From a bacterium (GTDB taxonomy: Bacteria > Pseudomonadota > Alphaproteobacteria > Micavibrionales > UBA2020), in NCBI GenBank assembly GCA_029945425.1, contig JAQSDV010000004.1:792991-856990 (forward strand): a stretch of 64,000 nt of DNA, written 5' to 3'. Made by a program: the position numbers and the translations under genes. Shown piece after piece: positions 34,076 through 42,716 of the stretch. Every line of letters starts with the position of its first letter. The first letter of the stretch is position 1. A model generated the notes under the pieces. The model ran no database searches, was not told where the DNA came from, and was given only the letters and a program-made list of their open reading frames with translations.

Positions 34076-35219
34076 GATCGCCCTGCTGGCTGGCGTCTGT
34101 GCGCTCGCGCTCTCCGCTTCGGATGCGCAGGCGCAAGCGACGCAACCGCCCGGCCGTAACGCCACCGTTCCCGCCGGCATTCCGCCCGCGACCGCAAACC
34201 AGATGGCGAATATCCGCCGTCAGGCCGGTAACGCGCAGCTTGGCATCGCGCCTGGCACCACGCCCTCCAACGGCCTCTTCGACCGTTCGCGCTCGAGCGA
34301 AATGACCGAGGATGAGCAGCTGGAAGCGATGAAGGACAAGGAAGGCTCGGTTTACAAATCGCACCTGCTGGCGAAGAAAGCCCGCGACAGCGGCGAATTC
34401 AATTCTTCCATCAGTAAAATGAAAAAAGAAGACATGACCGCGACGGACGAGGTGAAAACCCCGCCCGAAATGGAAGCGCTGCAGGATATCCGCGGCTCCC
34501 ACGGCGTGTCCGGCGAAGCCTTCGACGAACTGCTGTCCAAGCCGATGTCGCTCGACCTGCGCATGGAAGCGCAGCGTGAAGCGGCGCTGTCCTACGGCGC
34601 GCGCGGCGGTCTTGCTAAACGCACCTACCAGATCACCGAACGCCTGAAGGATTACGAGCCGACCTTCGACAAGGTTTACAACTTCCGCGCGCTGTTGATC
34701 AAAGCCCCCTCGGGCATGATGATCGAGCCGCCGATCGTGAAAGAATCGCTCGACGCGCTTGATATTTCCGACGGCGGCAACGAAGCGGCTGTTGCCGACC
34801 AGATCGTGAAAATCAGCAAGCAGGCAAAGATCGTGACGGCGCCCCGCGACTGGCGCGGCTATCTCACCTTCTATTACCAGACCGAAATTCCGCCGCCGCC
34901 CCGCGTGCTGTGGCCGATGAACGAAAAAGAGCAAGTGCGCTGGAACGCCTGGGTCCGCGAGGGCTGGGATGCCGGCTACGCGCAGGGCGAGATGATTTTT
35001 GAATCGAACCTTGCGCAGCTTATCGCCGATTACGACGGCATGGTGCGTTACCGCATGATGCTGGCGGAAGGCAAAATTTCACAGCCCTACGCGCTGCAGG
35101 AAGACCGTGGAGTCACCGGCGGCCGGAACGAGATGCGGGTGGGCGACCGTGCGCTTCGCATTACGGGGCCCTCACAATTCCTGACGGGGGCAGACCTATG
35201 GAAGCCGGCAGACCGGTAA
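34053..35219 (+). CDS. dotC: DotC/TraI-like protein of a type IVB secretion system (388 aa)
   Basis: A signal peptide ends in ASDAQAQA. There is no convincing lipobox, unlike Legionella DotC. The family region spans about 135-375: LQDIRGSHGVSGEAF, REAALSYGARGGLAKRTYQI, PRDWRGYL and EGWDAGYAQGEMIFESNLAQ. It would sit in the outer-membrane core complex with DotD and DotH. It overlaps dotD by 23 bases and dotB by 22 bases, showing a tightly coupled operon. Confidence 0.88.
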   Translation: MHLFPAIKIALLAGVCALALSASDAQAQATQPPGRNATVPAGIPPATANQMANIRRQAGNAQLGIAPGTTPSNGLFDRSRSSEMTEDEQLEAMKDKEGSVYKSHLLAKKARDSGEFNSSISKMKKEDMTATDEVKTPPEMEALQDIRGSHGVSGEAFDELLSKPMSLDLRMEAQREAALSYGARGGLAKRTYQITERLKDYEPTFDKVYNFRALLIKAPSGMMIEPPIVKESLDALDISDGGNEAAVADQIVKISKQAKIVTAPRDWRGYLTFYYQTEIPPPPRVLWPMNEKEQVRWNAWVREGWDAGYAQGEMIFESNLAQLIADYDGMVRYRMMLAEGKISQPYALQEDRGVTGGRNEMRVGDRALRITGPSQFLTGADLWKPADR

Positions 35220-36460
35220 GTCTCCTCAAGAAGGGTGTTGACGACCTCAAGTCCACCTGGCCTGCGGAGCCTGACCGATTCAACGAGATGCACGTTGACC
35301 CCTTCCTGCTCTGGTGCATCAAGCAGGGCTCGTCCGACGTATCGATCCAGACCAACCGTCCTGTGATGTGCGAGATCTCGGGTTCGCTCTATCCCGTCAC
35401 CTATCGCTCGCTCGACGCCGCCGACATCGTGACCTTCGTCACGCGCCTGTACGGCACCGAAGCGCTCGCCATTCTGGCCGGCGGCTCCGACATCGACTTG
35501 GCGTATGAAGTCATGACCGACCGCTTTACGCGTTCGCGCTTCCGCGTCAACATCACGGCGATCCTCGCCGAAGGCCGCGACGGCGTGCAGATCACGATGC
35601 GTGTGCTGCCCAGCGCGCCGCCCACTTTCGCGCAGCTGAAAATCGAAAAAGAAATCATCGACGGCTGGCGTCCGCGTAACGGGATCGTTCTCGTGACCGG
35701 CCCGACAGGCTCCGGCAAATCGACGCTGCTGGCGGCGGGCATCCGCTCGCTCATCGAATCGCATCACGGTTGCGGCAAGCTTTTGACCTATGAAGCGCCC
35801 ATCGAATTTACCTACGACTCGGTCGTGTCGCGCCGCTCGCTTGTGGCCCAGACCGAAGTGCCGCGCCACATCCCGAGCTTCGCGGCCGGTGTGCGTAACG
35901 CGCTGCGCCGCAAACCTGAAATTATCCTCGTCGGCGAATCGCGTGACCGCGAAACAATCTCGGCCTCGATCGAAGCCGCGCAGACGGGCCACTTGGTGTT
36001 CTCGACCGTCCACACGACGGGTGTCGCGTCCACCATCCGACGCATGGTCTCGACGTTCGAGCCCGGCGAGCGGAACGAGCGCGCGTTTTCCCTCATGGAA
36101 ACCGTCCGCATGATCGTGACGCAGACGCTGGTGCCGAAAATCGGCGGCGGCCGCGTGGCATTGCGCGAATACATGGTCTTCACCGAGGAAATCCGCGAGA
36201 TCCTGCTGAACATGACCTACGACAAATGGCCGGCGGAATTGATGGCGATGGTCGAAAAATACGGCAAGACGATGGAAAGCCAGGCGCGGCGCGCCTTCGA
36301 GGCCGGTCTTATCGAAAAGCGGCACTATCTTGTCTACCTTCAGGGCTCCAAAGCCGCGCAGGAAGCGCTCAAGCGCATTGCGCGTCAGGAAGCCGGCGAA
36401 ACCGTCGATATGGATGACAGCGGCCCGAAAATGGAAGCAAGCGACGTACACAGCAAATAG
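35198..36460 (+). CDS. dotB: DotB/TraJ-like secretion ATPase (420 aa)
   Basis: This is a PilT/VirB11-type hexameric ATPase. Walker A GPTGSGKSTLLAA lies near 168-180, the Asp and His boxes follow in LLTYEAPIEFTYDS and ETISASIEAAQTGHLVFSTVHT, and Walker B is LVGESRDRE. DotB powers the Dot/Icm type IVB system together with DotO. Length and motif order fit DotB rather than PilT. A charged C-terminus follows. Confidence 0.92.
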   Translation: MEAGRPVSLLKKGVDDLKSTWPAEPDRFNEMHVDPFLLWCIKQGSSDVSIQTNRPVMCEISGSLYPVTYRSLDAADIVTFVTRLYGTEALAILAGGSDIDLAYEVMTDRFTRSRFRVNITAILAEGRDGVQITMRVLPSAPPTFAQLKIEKEIIDGWRPRNGIVLVTGPTGSGKSTLLAAGIRSLIESHHGCGKLLTYEAPIEFTYDSVVSRRSLVAQTEVPRHIPSFAAGVRNALRRKPEIILVGESRDRETISASIEAAQTGHLVFSTVHTTGVASTIRRMVSTFEPGERNERAFSLMETVRMIVTQTLVPKIGGGRVALREYMVFTEEIREILLNMTYDKWPAELMAMVEKYGKTMESQARRAFEAGLIEKRHYLVYLQGSKAAQEALKRIARQEAGETVDMDDSGPKMEASDVHSK

Positions 36461-36503
36461 TGTGCTATGCTGGTAGGGTTCGCAATTACAGGGGCAACGC
36501 ATC

Positions 36504-36794
36504 ATGGCTGATCAACCAATCCAAGGCTGGCACTGGCGTAACTCCATGAAAACGGTGCGCTTTTTCATCTTTGATGCACGCGCCGGCTTCTTCGTCGTCC
36601 TCGTCCTCGTCCATGCCCGACTCTGGACACTCGTCCTGGCCCTCTCCGTCATGACCATTTTCTGGCTGTTCGAGCGTAAATCTTTGTCCTTCCCGGCGGC
36701 CTTGCGCTCCATCCGCGTCTGGATCATCGGGCCCAAGCGTCCGGGCTGGATATGGACCCGCCGCCGCAAGCTGCAGGATACCGGCTCCGCCTAG
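36504..36794 (+). CDS. icmT: IcmT/TraK-like protein (96 aa)
   Basis: The sequence WRNSMKTVRFFIFDARAGF followed by a hydrophobic helix and a basic C-terminus (WIWTRRRKLQDTGSA) is the IcmT pattern. IcmT is a small inner-membrane component of type IVB systems, encoded next to dotB/C/D in several lineages. The gene lies 43 bases past dotB. Confidence 0.85.
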   Translation: MADQPIQGWHWRNSMKTVRFFIFDARAGFFVVLVLVHARLWTLVLALSVMTIFWLFERKSLSFPAALRSIRVWIIGPKRPGWIWTRRRKLQDTGSA

Positions 36795-36840
36795 GCGTTC
36801 CGCGGCTTTCGCCCCCCGTCTGAAACCTTCCTTCGCTGAC

Positions 36841-36877
36841 GCCGAAAAATCCTTTCGGCTATGCCGAAAAATCCTTT
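36841..36877 (+). repeat. Short direct repeat
   Basis: GCCGAAAAATCCTTT occurs at 36841-36855 and again at 36863-36877 in the gap after icmT. A regulatory or duplication origin cannot be told from sequence. Confidence 0.6.
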
Positions 36878-36961
36878 GCCTCTATTGATTTAGGGGTGTG
36901 ACTCGGCCTATAAAAGAGCATTAGATTTCTTTTAACAAGCCGCAGGCGCAGGATACTTCCC

Positions 36962-38353
36962 ATGACCCAGACGAATTTGCTGAAAAAAGCCGTTCTCCTT
37001 TCCGGTGTTGCGATCATCGCTTTCGCCGCGACGGCCCATGCAGGTTTTGAATGGAAAGGCCCGCTCGGCGCACCGCCCGCCGCCGCAACCCCGGCACCTG
37101 TCGATACCCAGCCGAATGACGACCTGACGCCCGTCACCTCGTGGGAAAAATCCCCGGATGCGCCCGCCGCGATGGCGCCCGCGCCGATGGACACCATGCC
37201 CGCACCCGTCACGGCTGCTCCCCAATCCACATGGACGCCGCCCGCCAATGATATGGCCGCCGCGCCTGTTGTGTCCGAACCCGCAGGCGATATGCTGACG
37301 GGCTTCGGCTCCGATGTCCCGCTCGTGATCGCGCTGCAGCAGATCGTGCCGCCCGGTTACCAGTACTCCTTCGCCGCCGGCGTGAACCCCGGCGTTTCCG
37401 TGTCGTGGCAGGGCGGCAAATCCTGGCAGCAGGTTTTGTCCGATACGCTCGCGGCGCAAGGCCTCGGCTTCCGCCTGAAAGACAATGCTGTCGTGATCGG
37501 CAACTACGCCTCCGACATGCCCGCAACGCAAATGTCTGCCGCGCCGCAAGCATCTGACAGCAGCCTCGGCATGACGCCGGTTCCGCAAGATGACATGGCG
37601 GCTTCGCCGCAAAACAATACCGCGGCTTCGCCGCAAAACGATAACGCGCCGATGTCGATCTCCTCTCCCGCGCCCGCAGAAACCGCAAGCGCGCCTGTGC
37701 AATCGACCATCGTCTCGGAAAAACCCGTGACGATCCACCGCGAAAAACGCTCCTCCCTGCTGGAACGCCTCGGCTGGACTCAAGGCTCGAAAGAAGACCA
37801 CCGCGAAAACGTCGCTGTCCCCGCTGAAACCGCCAGTGCGCCCGGCTGGTCGCCCGCACCCGCGTCCGAAACCGTTGCGCCTGCCGCACCTGCGGCGCCC
37901 CGTGCATCGGATGCCGGCATGTCGGCAGATCCCGCGCCGATGGATGACTCTTCCTACATGAACGGTTCTTCGAACGAACCGCAGCGCCTCGCGGCCGCAA
38001 CGCCGTATTCGCACTCTGCCGCTGACGCTGCGATGTCGTCCTCCGCGACCGAAGCCGGCGCGACGACCGCAACCCCCGTTGCCGCAACCGGCGACTGGAA
38101 CGGCGCAAAGGGCCAGACGCTTCGCGACGTGTTAAAAACATGGTCGGACAAAGCAGGCGTCGACCTCTACTGGTCGATTGATTATGACTACCGCCTGTCC
38201 GACAACGTCGCGACCTCCGGCAGCTACGACCAGGCGGTCGGCAGCCTGCTCGACAAGTTTGCAACCGTTCGTCCCCAGCCCTATGGCCAGTTGCACCAAA
38301 GTGCGAAGGGCCCCAGAGTCTTGGTTGTGAAGTCTTACGACCTCACGCGCTAA
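36962..38353 (+). CDS. Exported protein with two TcpQ/STN-like domains (463 aa)
   Basis: A signal peptide ends in AATAHAGFEW. Domain 1 (about 95-185, LVIALQQIVPPGYQYSFAAG) and domain 2 (about 375-460, GQTLRDVLKTWSDKAGVDL) resemble the TcpQ/STN-type secretin-associated domain. Between them are 190 residues of alanine/proline/serine low complexity, likely a periplasmic linker. TcpQ domains stabilise or recruit secretins and outer-membrane rings. Beside dotD-dotC, it is a candidate outer-membrane-core part of the type IVB system. Start has no strong ribosome-binding site. Confidence 0.72.
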   Translation: MTQTNLLKKAVLLSGVAIIAFAATAHAGFEWKGPLGAPPAAATPAPVDTQPNDDLTPVTSWEKSPDAPAAMAPAPMDTMPAPVTAAPQSTWTPPANDMAAAPVVSEPAGDMLTGFGSDVPLVIALQQIVPPGYQYSFAAGVNPGVSVSWQGGKSWQQVLSDTLAAQGLGFRLKDNAVVIGNYASDMPATQMSAAPQASDSSLGMTPVPQDDMAASPQNNTAASPQNDNAPMSISSPAPAETASAPVQSTIVSEKPVTIHREKRSSLLERLGWTQGSKEDHRENVAVPAETASAPGWSPAPASETVAPAAPAAPRASDAGMSADPAPMDDSSYMNGSSNEPQRLAAATPYSHSAADAAMSSSATEAGATTATPVAATGDWNGAKGQTLRDVLKTWSDKAGVDLYWSIDYDYRLSDNVATSGSYDQAVGSLLDKFATVRPQPYGQLHQSAKGPRVLVVKSYDLTR

Positions 38354-38397
38354 GCGCTCCGCAAGCGGTTGAATTTCCCTATTGTTTTCGAAATCTG

Positions 38398-38418
38398 TCA
38401 CATTTTAACTAAATGTGA
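38398..38418 (+). promoter_or_regulatory. Perfect inverted repeat upstream of the four-paralog operon
   Basis: TCACATTT and AAATGTGA are perfect 8-bp arms around TAACT. A possible -10 sequence (GATATAAGAAT) lies just downstream. The first paralog begins 106 bases further on. It is placed as an operator for the operon. Confidence 0.65.
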
Positions 38419-38524
38419 TATGATATAAGAATATAGTCGGAACAAGCAGTTTCGCCTGCCGGCGTTGGCGGGACACTCACTTTCGGCGTGTAGATGAATT
38501 TTTGCTCATGGGGATTTTGGGGCC

Positions 38525-39889
38525 ATGCAAAAACTGGGCGTCGTCAAGAAATTCGTTATCATTTTCTCGCTGATCGCGATGCTTGGCGCGAGTTTCATTA
38601 CAATGAACGTGATGACAGCGTGCAAGGCGAATGCGCAGGTCTGTACCTGCGGCACGATCTGTACGTATATCGGTATGCCGACCGCCGGCCTCGCGCAGGT
38701 CTTCGCAAGCCCGATCACCTCGGGCGTTTTGTTCGCAACCACCTATCTCAGTATTTATTACGCATGGGCGATGGAAACCGGTTTCGGTTTGTCGGTCGCG
38801 CAGAAGATTTATGAAGTGAGCCAGAACCAGATCGACTGGTGGGACACCTTCTGGTACTACAACCTCCGCCCCGCGATGATGGACATGACCGACCAGCTGG
38901 TCACGATGGACAAGCACCAGGACGTGCAGATGGGCAAGTTCGCGGACGTCGAAAACATGAACCGCACCAACCGCGACATGATGAAGCAGGACATCGCTTC
39001 GCACCGCGAATTGCGCCCCGGTGAAAACATCTGCCAGGCGGGTACCGTCGCGGGCGGCATGACCCGCGCCGCAGTCTTCAGCCGCACCTATGCCGCGAAC
39101 GCGCCCGCAGCCGCAGCGCCCCGCACGGGTAACGCCGTCGGATCATCCGGCGCGCAAGGCTCCGGCCCCGAACAGCTGGTGCGCTGGACGAAATACATCA
39201 ACAATTATTGCGATCCGACCGAAAACTCGGGCGCCTCCGGCTGCACCGTCGCCGGCCCCTTCGTCGGCCGCGACATCGACGTTTCCGGCGAAGTGTTCAT
39301 GAAGGACACGATCGACCTGAAAGATCCCGACACCGAACGCATCGTCAACGACCTGATCCAGAATATCGCCGAGCCCCGCGTGCGCGAACCGATTCCCGAC
39401 GGCGCGGTCGAAACCAACTCCGCCAAGGGCCAGGAACAGGTGATGATCGGCGAATCGTACAAGGCGAAACGCCAGGCCGTTTATGACGCGCTTTATTTCG
39501 TGGTCGCGCGCCGCGCGCCCGGCTCCAAATCGGGCGAGTTCCTCGAGAAAATGCGCGGCATCGCGGCAGGCGCCTCCGGCGACACCGCAGGCGGTGCCGG
39601 CGTTGACCCCGCCTATTTCGCGCCCAACCAGAACCCGTCCCGCAACGAGATCATGCAGGTCATGATGGCCGAGCGTTTCCGTACCGGTACCTATTCCGTC
39701 GACCAGGTGGACAACCCTGAAAACAACGGCCGCGAGATGGTCGTGCAGCAGGCGTTCATGGCGATGCAGCTCACCGACCAACTCGACCTCATGGACCGCT
39801 TCTCCGTCATGCTTGCGGCGGAAGTGTCCGAAAACGTGCGCGCGTCGAAATCGCTTCTTGAAAACACAGACGACAGGCCGACAAAGTGA
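38525..39889 (+). CDS. Exported protein of unknown family, paralog 1 of 4 (454 aa)
   Basis: An uncleaved-looking N-terminal helix (KFVIIFSLIAMLGASFITMNV) leads to a cysteine cluster (CKANAQVCTCGTIC), then a second hydrophobic stretch near 60-85. The part shared with the next three genes begins at WDTFWYYNLRPAMMDMTDQ (about 115) and includes YCDPTENSGASGC, an IGESYKAKRQAVYDALYFVVARRAPG segment and a C-terminal helical region ending in RFSVMLAAEVS. I do not recognise the family. Its last codons overlap the start of the next gene. Confidence 0.8.
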   Translation: MQKLGVVKKFVIIFSLIAMLGASFITMNVMTACKANAQVCTCGTICTYIGMPTAGLAQVFASPITSGVLFATTYLSIYYAWAMETGFGLSVAQKIYEVSQNQIDWWDTFWYYNLRPAMMDMTDQLVTMDKHQDVQMGKFADVENMNRTNRDMMKQDIASHRELRPGENICQAGTVAGGMTRAAVFSRTYAANAPAAAAPRTGNAVGSSGAQGSGPEQLVRWTKYINNYCDPTENSGASGCTVAGPFVGRDIDVSGEVFMKDTIDLKDPDTERIVNDLIQNIAEPRVREPIPDGAVETNSAKGQEQVMIGESYKAKRQAVYDALYFVVARRAPGSKSGEFLEKMRGIAAGASGDTAGGAGVDPAYFAPNQNPSRNEIMQVMMAERFRTGTYSVDQVDNPENNGREMVVQQAFMAMQLTDQLDLMDRFSVMLAAEVSENVRASKSLLENTDDRPTK

Positions 39890-41439
39890 GCAACGCCATG
39901 AAAAAACCGCTGCTGCAGAAATTGTCAGGTTTCCGGTTCGGCATGGGCTCGATGGCAGCCGTGCTGATCGGTTTCTTCCTCGTAGGCTATAACGCGATGG
40001 TCGCTGAAAACAGCGCCTGTCACGCGCAGATGAACGTGCCGCCCGCAACCCCCGTGGTCGTGACCGGCGGCCCTTGCCCGTCGGCCTGCGCGACGCCGCC
40101 CGTGACGCCGCCTTGCGAACCCTCCACCACATCCGAAACGGCCGTGAACACCATCTGGAACGCATTCGACCAGCTGATGACCGGCCCCGCCTCCCTCGTG
40201 GACCAGATCCCGCCCTATATGGCGACGCAGCGCGGCGGCGGCATGATCAATTCGGGTAACGGCCTTGAAGGTTATCTGGGCGGTATCGTGGATGCGATGC
40301 TCTACGCGCTGATGGACCGCCTGAACGACATCGAGCTTGGCTACATCGACTGGTTCGACACCATGTGGTATTACGGCGCGAAACCCGCGATGATGGACAT
40401 GACGGACCAGGTCAACACCGCCAACGCCGACCAGAACCGCACCTTCCAGGCGGGTCAGGACGCGGAGGACGAAGACCAGATCAACGTCGGCCATATGGAA
40501 CAAGAACAGCGCGACACCCGCGTGTTCCGCGCGACGGAAAACGGCGCCTGCTCCGGTGCCGCCGCTGCCGGCGGTTCGGGCCGCCAGCAGAACATCGCGG
40601 GCAACATGCGCCGCGCGATGCAGAAAATCACCTTCGACGACGGCCTCAACCGCCGTGGCACGGGTTCCGCGAAAGGCCGCGGCGCGAAACTGCAGGCGCG
40701 CAGCGCGACCTATGAAAGCACCTTCTGCGACCCGACCGACAACGACGGCTACAACAACTGCACCGGCGCGCCTGTGCCCGGCCTGTTCAACGCCGACGTC
40801 CAGATCACGAAAACGCTGTACGGCACGCTCACCATCCCGCTCCATGACGGCGCGCAGGGCCCGAAATACGAAGCGGCCACCAAGGCGCTGCTCGACAACC
40901 TGACCGGCGACCCCACGCCCGACCCGATGTCGGCGCAGGTCATGAAATCCGCGCAGGCGCAACAGGAATGGGTCGACCGCCGCTCCTACCTCGCCCGCAT
41001 GGCGGCAATCCGCTCCGTGCCGCAGCTTGGCATCGCATGGCGCACGCCCGGCACGCGCCTCTCCACCTGGGTATCCCAATTGCGTCAGGAAGGCGGCGCG
41101 CAGCCGACCGCCGGTGCGACGATCGGCCCCGCAGGTACATGTTCGACCGCAGCCGACGGCTCTCCTTGCGAGATGTCTGACAACCCGTCCTATAAGGAAG
41201 TCCTGCACGCGATCGCCATCGACCGCTTCAACTCGGGTAAATACGCGAACGGCATGACGACCGACGAATCCGATCTCGAGATGGAAAAACTGACCATCGA
41301 AAGCTTCTACCTGATGCAGCTGCGCGATTATTACGAACTGCTGGAGCGTATGGGTCTGACCCTCGCGGTGCAGGTCGCCATTATGGCCGACCAGATGCCC
41401 TCGACCGTTCCGCAAGCGGAAAGGACCAAAGAGCCATGA
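39886..41439 (+). CDS. Exported protein of unknown family, paralog 2 of 4 (517 aa)
   Basis: A GTG start at 39886 overlaps the preceding stop; an ATG at 39898 is an alternative. The N-terminus has one hydrophobic helix (GMGSMAAVLIGFFLVGYNAM) and a proline/cysteine-rich segment. The shared core follows: WFDTMWYYGAKPAMMDMTDQ, FCDPTDNDGYNNC, VDRRSYLARMAAIRSVPQ - WRTPG and a C-terminal helical part with MQLRDYYELLERMG. It is the longest of the four. ATGA overlap with the next gene shows coupling. Confidence 0.8.
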   Translation: MSNAMKKPLLQKLSGFRFGMGSMAAVLIGFFLVGYNAMVAENSACHAQMNVPPATPVVVTGGPCPSACATPPVTPPCEPSTTSETAVNTIWNAFDQLMTGPASLVDQIPPYMATQRGGGMINSGNGLEGYLGGIVDAMLYALMDRLNDIELGYIDWFDTMWYYGAKPAMMDMTDQVNTANADQNRTFQAGQDAEDEDQINVGHMEQEQRDTRVFRATENGACSGAAAAGGSGRQQNIAGNMRRAMQKITFDDGLNRRGTGSAKGRGAKLQARSATYESTFCDPTDNDGYNNCTGAPVPGLFNADVQITKTLYGTLTIPLHDGAQGPKYEAATKALLDNLTGDPTPDPMSAQVMKSAQAQQEWVDRRSYLARMAAIRSVPQLGIAWRTPGTRLSTWVSQLRQEGGAQPTAGATIGPAGTCSTAADGSPCEMSDNPSYKEVLHAIAIDRFNSGKYANGMTTDESDLEMEKLTIESFYLMQLRDYYELLERMGLTLAVQVAIMADQMPSTVPQAERTKEP

Positions 41440-42707
41440 TCCGTATGAAATTTGCCGCCATCATCCTTGCCATGGCCGTGTTCCTCGCGCCCGCGCCCGC
41501 TTCCGCGCAATGCGAATTCCCGGGCGTCACGCAGATCGCGGCGGTCGGCTTCGCGGCCTCGACCGTTGCGCTTTTGAACGCCAACTATCTTGCGACCCCG
41601 CCCACCGGCGGCGGCATCCTGCCCACCGCCTGGACGCTGACGACCCAAGTGACGCAAGCGCTGCTCAACGCCGCGCTGAAGGCGTTTGAAACCCGCCTCT
41701 ACAACCGCCTGCGCGATTTCTGGGACGACTACCTCGAAGCGCTGCAGAACATGACGGGCCAGTTGAACTCCTCGCTCGCCGACGGCACGCGGAACATGAA
41801 CAGCCTTTTCGACACCTCCAACATGACGCTGAACCAGCGTTCCCTGCAGCAGATCGAAGTGCAGGCGAAAAAGCAGTTCCAGCCGACGAATGAAGGCTGC
41901 CGTTTTGACACCGCCGCGAAATACATGGCGACCACGACCCGCACGGCAAAGGCGATCTCGACCGGCCTTGGCAAGGAAAACACCGGCGTCGCGCTGAACG
42001 GCACCGGCTCTGACGCGCAAAAAGGCCCCGGCCAGCTGGCGGCCGTGCGCTGGAACCGCTACCGCACCCTTTTCTGCGACGACCGCATGAACGGCGGCAA
42101 AGCCGGCTGTGCTGCGGGCAATCCGCTCGTCAATGCGCACGTCACGCCGTCCAAGACCCTGTTCGGCCGCGAAACGATCCCGATGAACACCGACCCGAAC
42201 TATAAACTCGCTGTGAACGAGCTGGTCTACAACCTGATCGGTTACGAAGCACCGGCACCCATTCCGCAGGACGCGCTTGCCGCGCCCTCGCTGAAAGACC
42301 GCCGTCAGGAACAGCGCGCTTACGCAACCCAGATGGACGCGGTCGGCGCGCTGATTTACGACGTCGTCGGCGAGCGCACCCCCGGCGAAGCGGCGCCAGA
42401 AGTTCAGGCGCTGCGCCAGAGCCAGGGTATTACCGACGCGAACGCACGCCCCTCCGACCGCGAGATCCGCCAGTCGACGCTGGAGCAGCTTTGGAACCCC
42501 AGCTATTACGTCGACCTTCAGGACAGCTCCTCCACGACCAACCGCAAGGAAGTGTTCCTGCAGGCCTATAACCTGATGCTGATTTACAAGCTGGTCGACA
42601 AGACCGAGAAAATGGCCAACGTGTTCGTCGCCGAAACGTCCAACTGGCTCGACGAGAACCAGGGCGACCTGACGACCGACCAGCAGTCTAACGTACCGAT
42701 CCGGTAA
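41436..42707 (+). CDS. Exported protein of unknown family, paralog 3 of 4 (423 aa)
   Basis: A classical signal peptide ends in PAPASAQCEF. The shared core is visible as LRDFWDDYLEALQNMTGQ, a CRFDTAAKY segment, LFCDDRMNGGKAGC, LKDRRQEQRAYATQMDAVG, DVVGERTPG, and a C-terminal MLIYKLVDKTEKMANVF helix. The gene starts inside the preceding stop (ATGA). Function is unknown. Confidence 0.8.
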   Translation: MIRMKFAAIILAMAVFLAPAPASAQCEFPGVTQIAAVGFAASTVALLNANYLATPPTGGGILPTAWTLTTQVTQALLNAALKAFETRLYNRLRDFWDDYLEALQNMTGQLNSSLADGTRNMNSLFDTSNMTLNQRSLQQIEVQAKKQFQPTNEGCRFDTAAKYMATTTRTAKAISTGLGKENTGVALNGTGSDAQKGPGQLAAVRWNRYRTLFCDDRMNGGKAGCAAGNPLVNAHVTPSKTLFGRETIPMNTDPNYKLAVNELVYNLIGYEAPAPIPQDALAAPSLKDRRQEQRAYATQMDAVGALIYDVVGERTPGEAAPEVQALRQSQGITDANARPSDREIRQSTLEQLWNPSYYVDLQDSSSTTNRKEVFLQAYNLMLIYKLVDKTEKMANVFVAETSNWLDENQGDLTTDQQSNVPIR

Positions 42708-42716
42708 GGAGAGCGC

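Noticed and set aside
34053..34130. Lipobox on DotC
   Set aside because: The cysteine at residue 16 is preceded by V rather than G/A/S, so a lipoprotein signal is not supported.
36841..36877. Possible CRISPR-like or tandem repeat
   Set aside because: Only two copies of 15 bases with an 8-base spacer; too few for an array.
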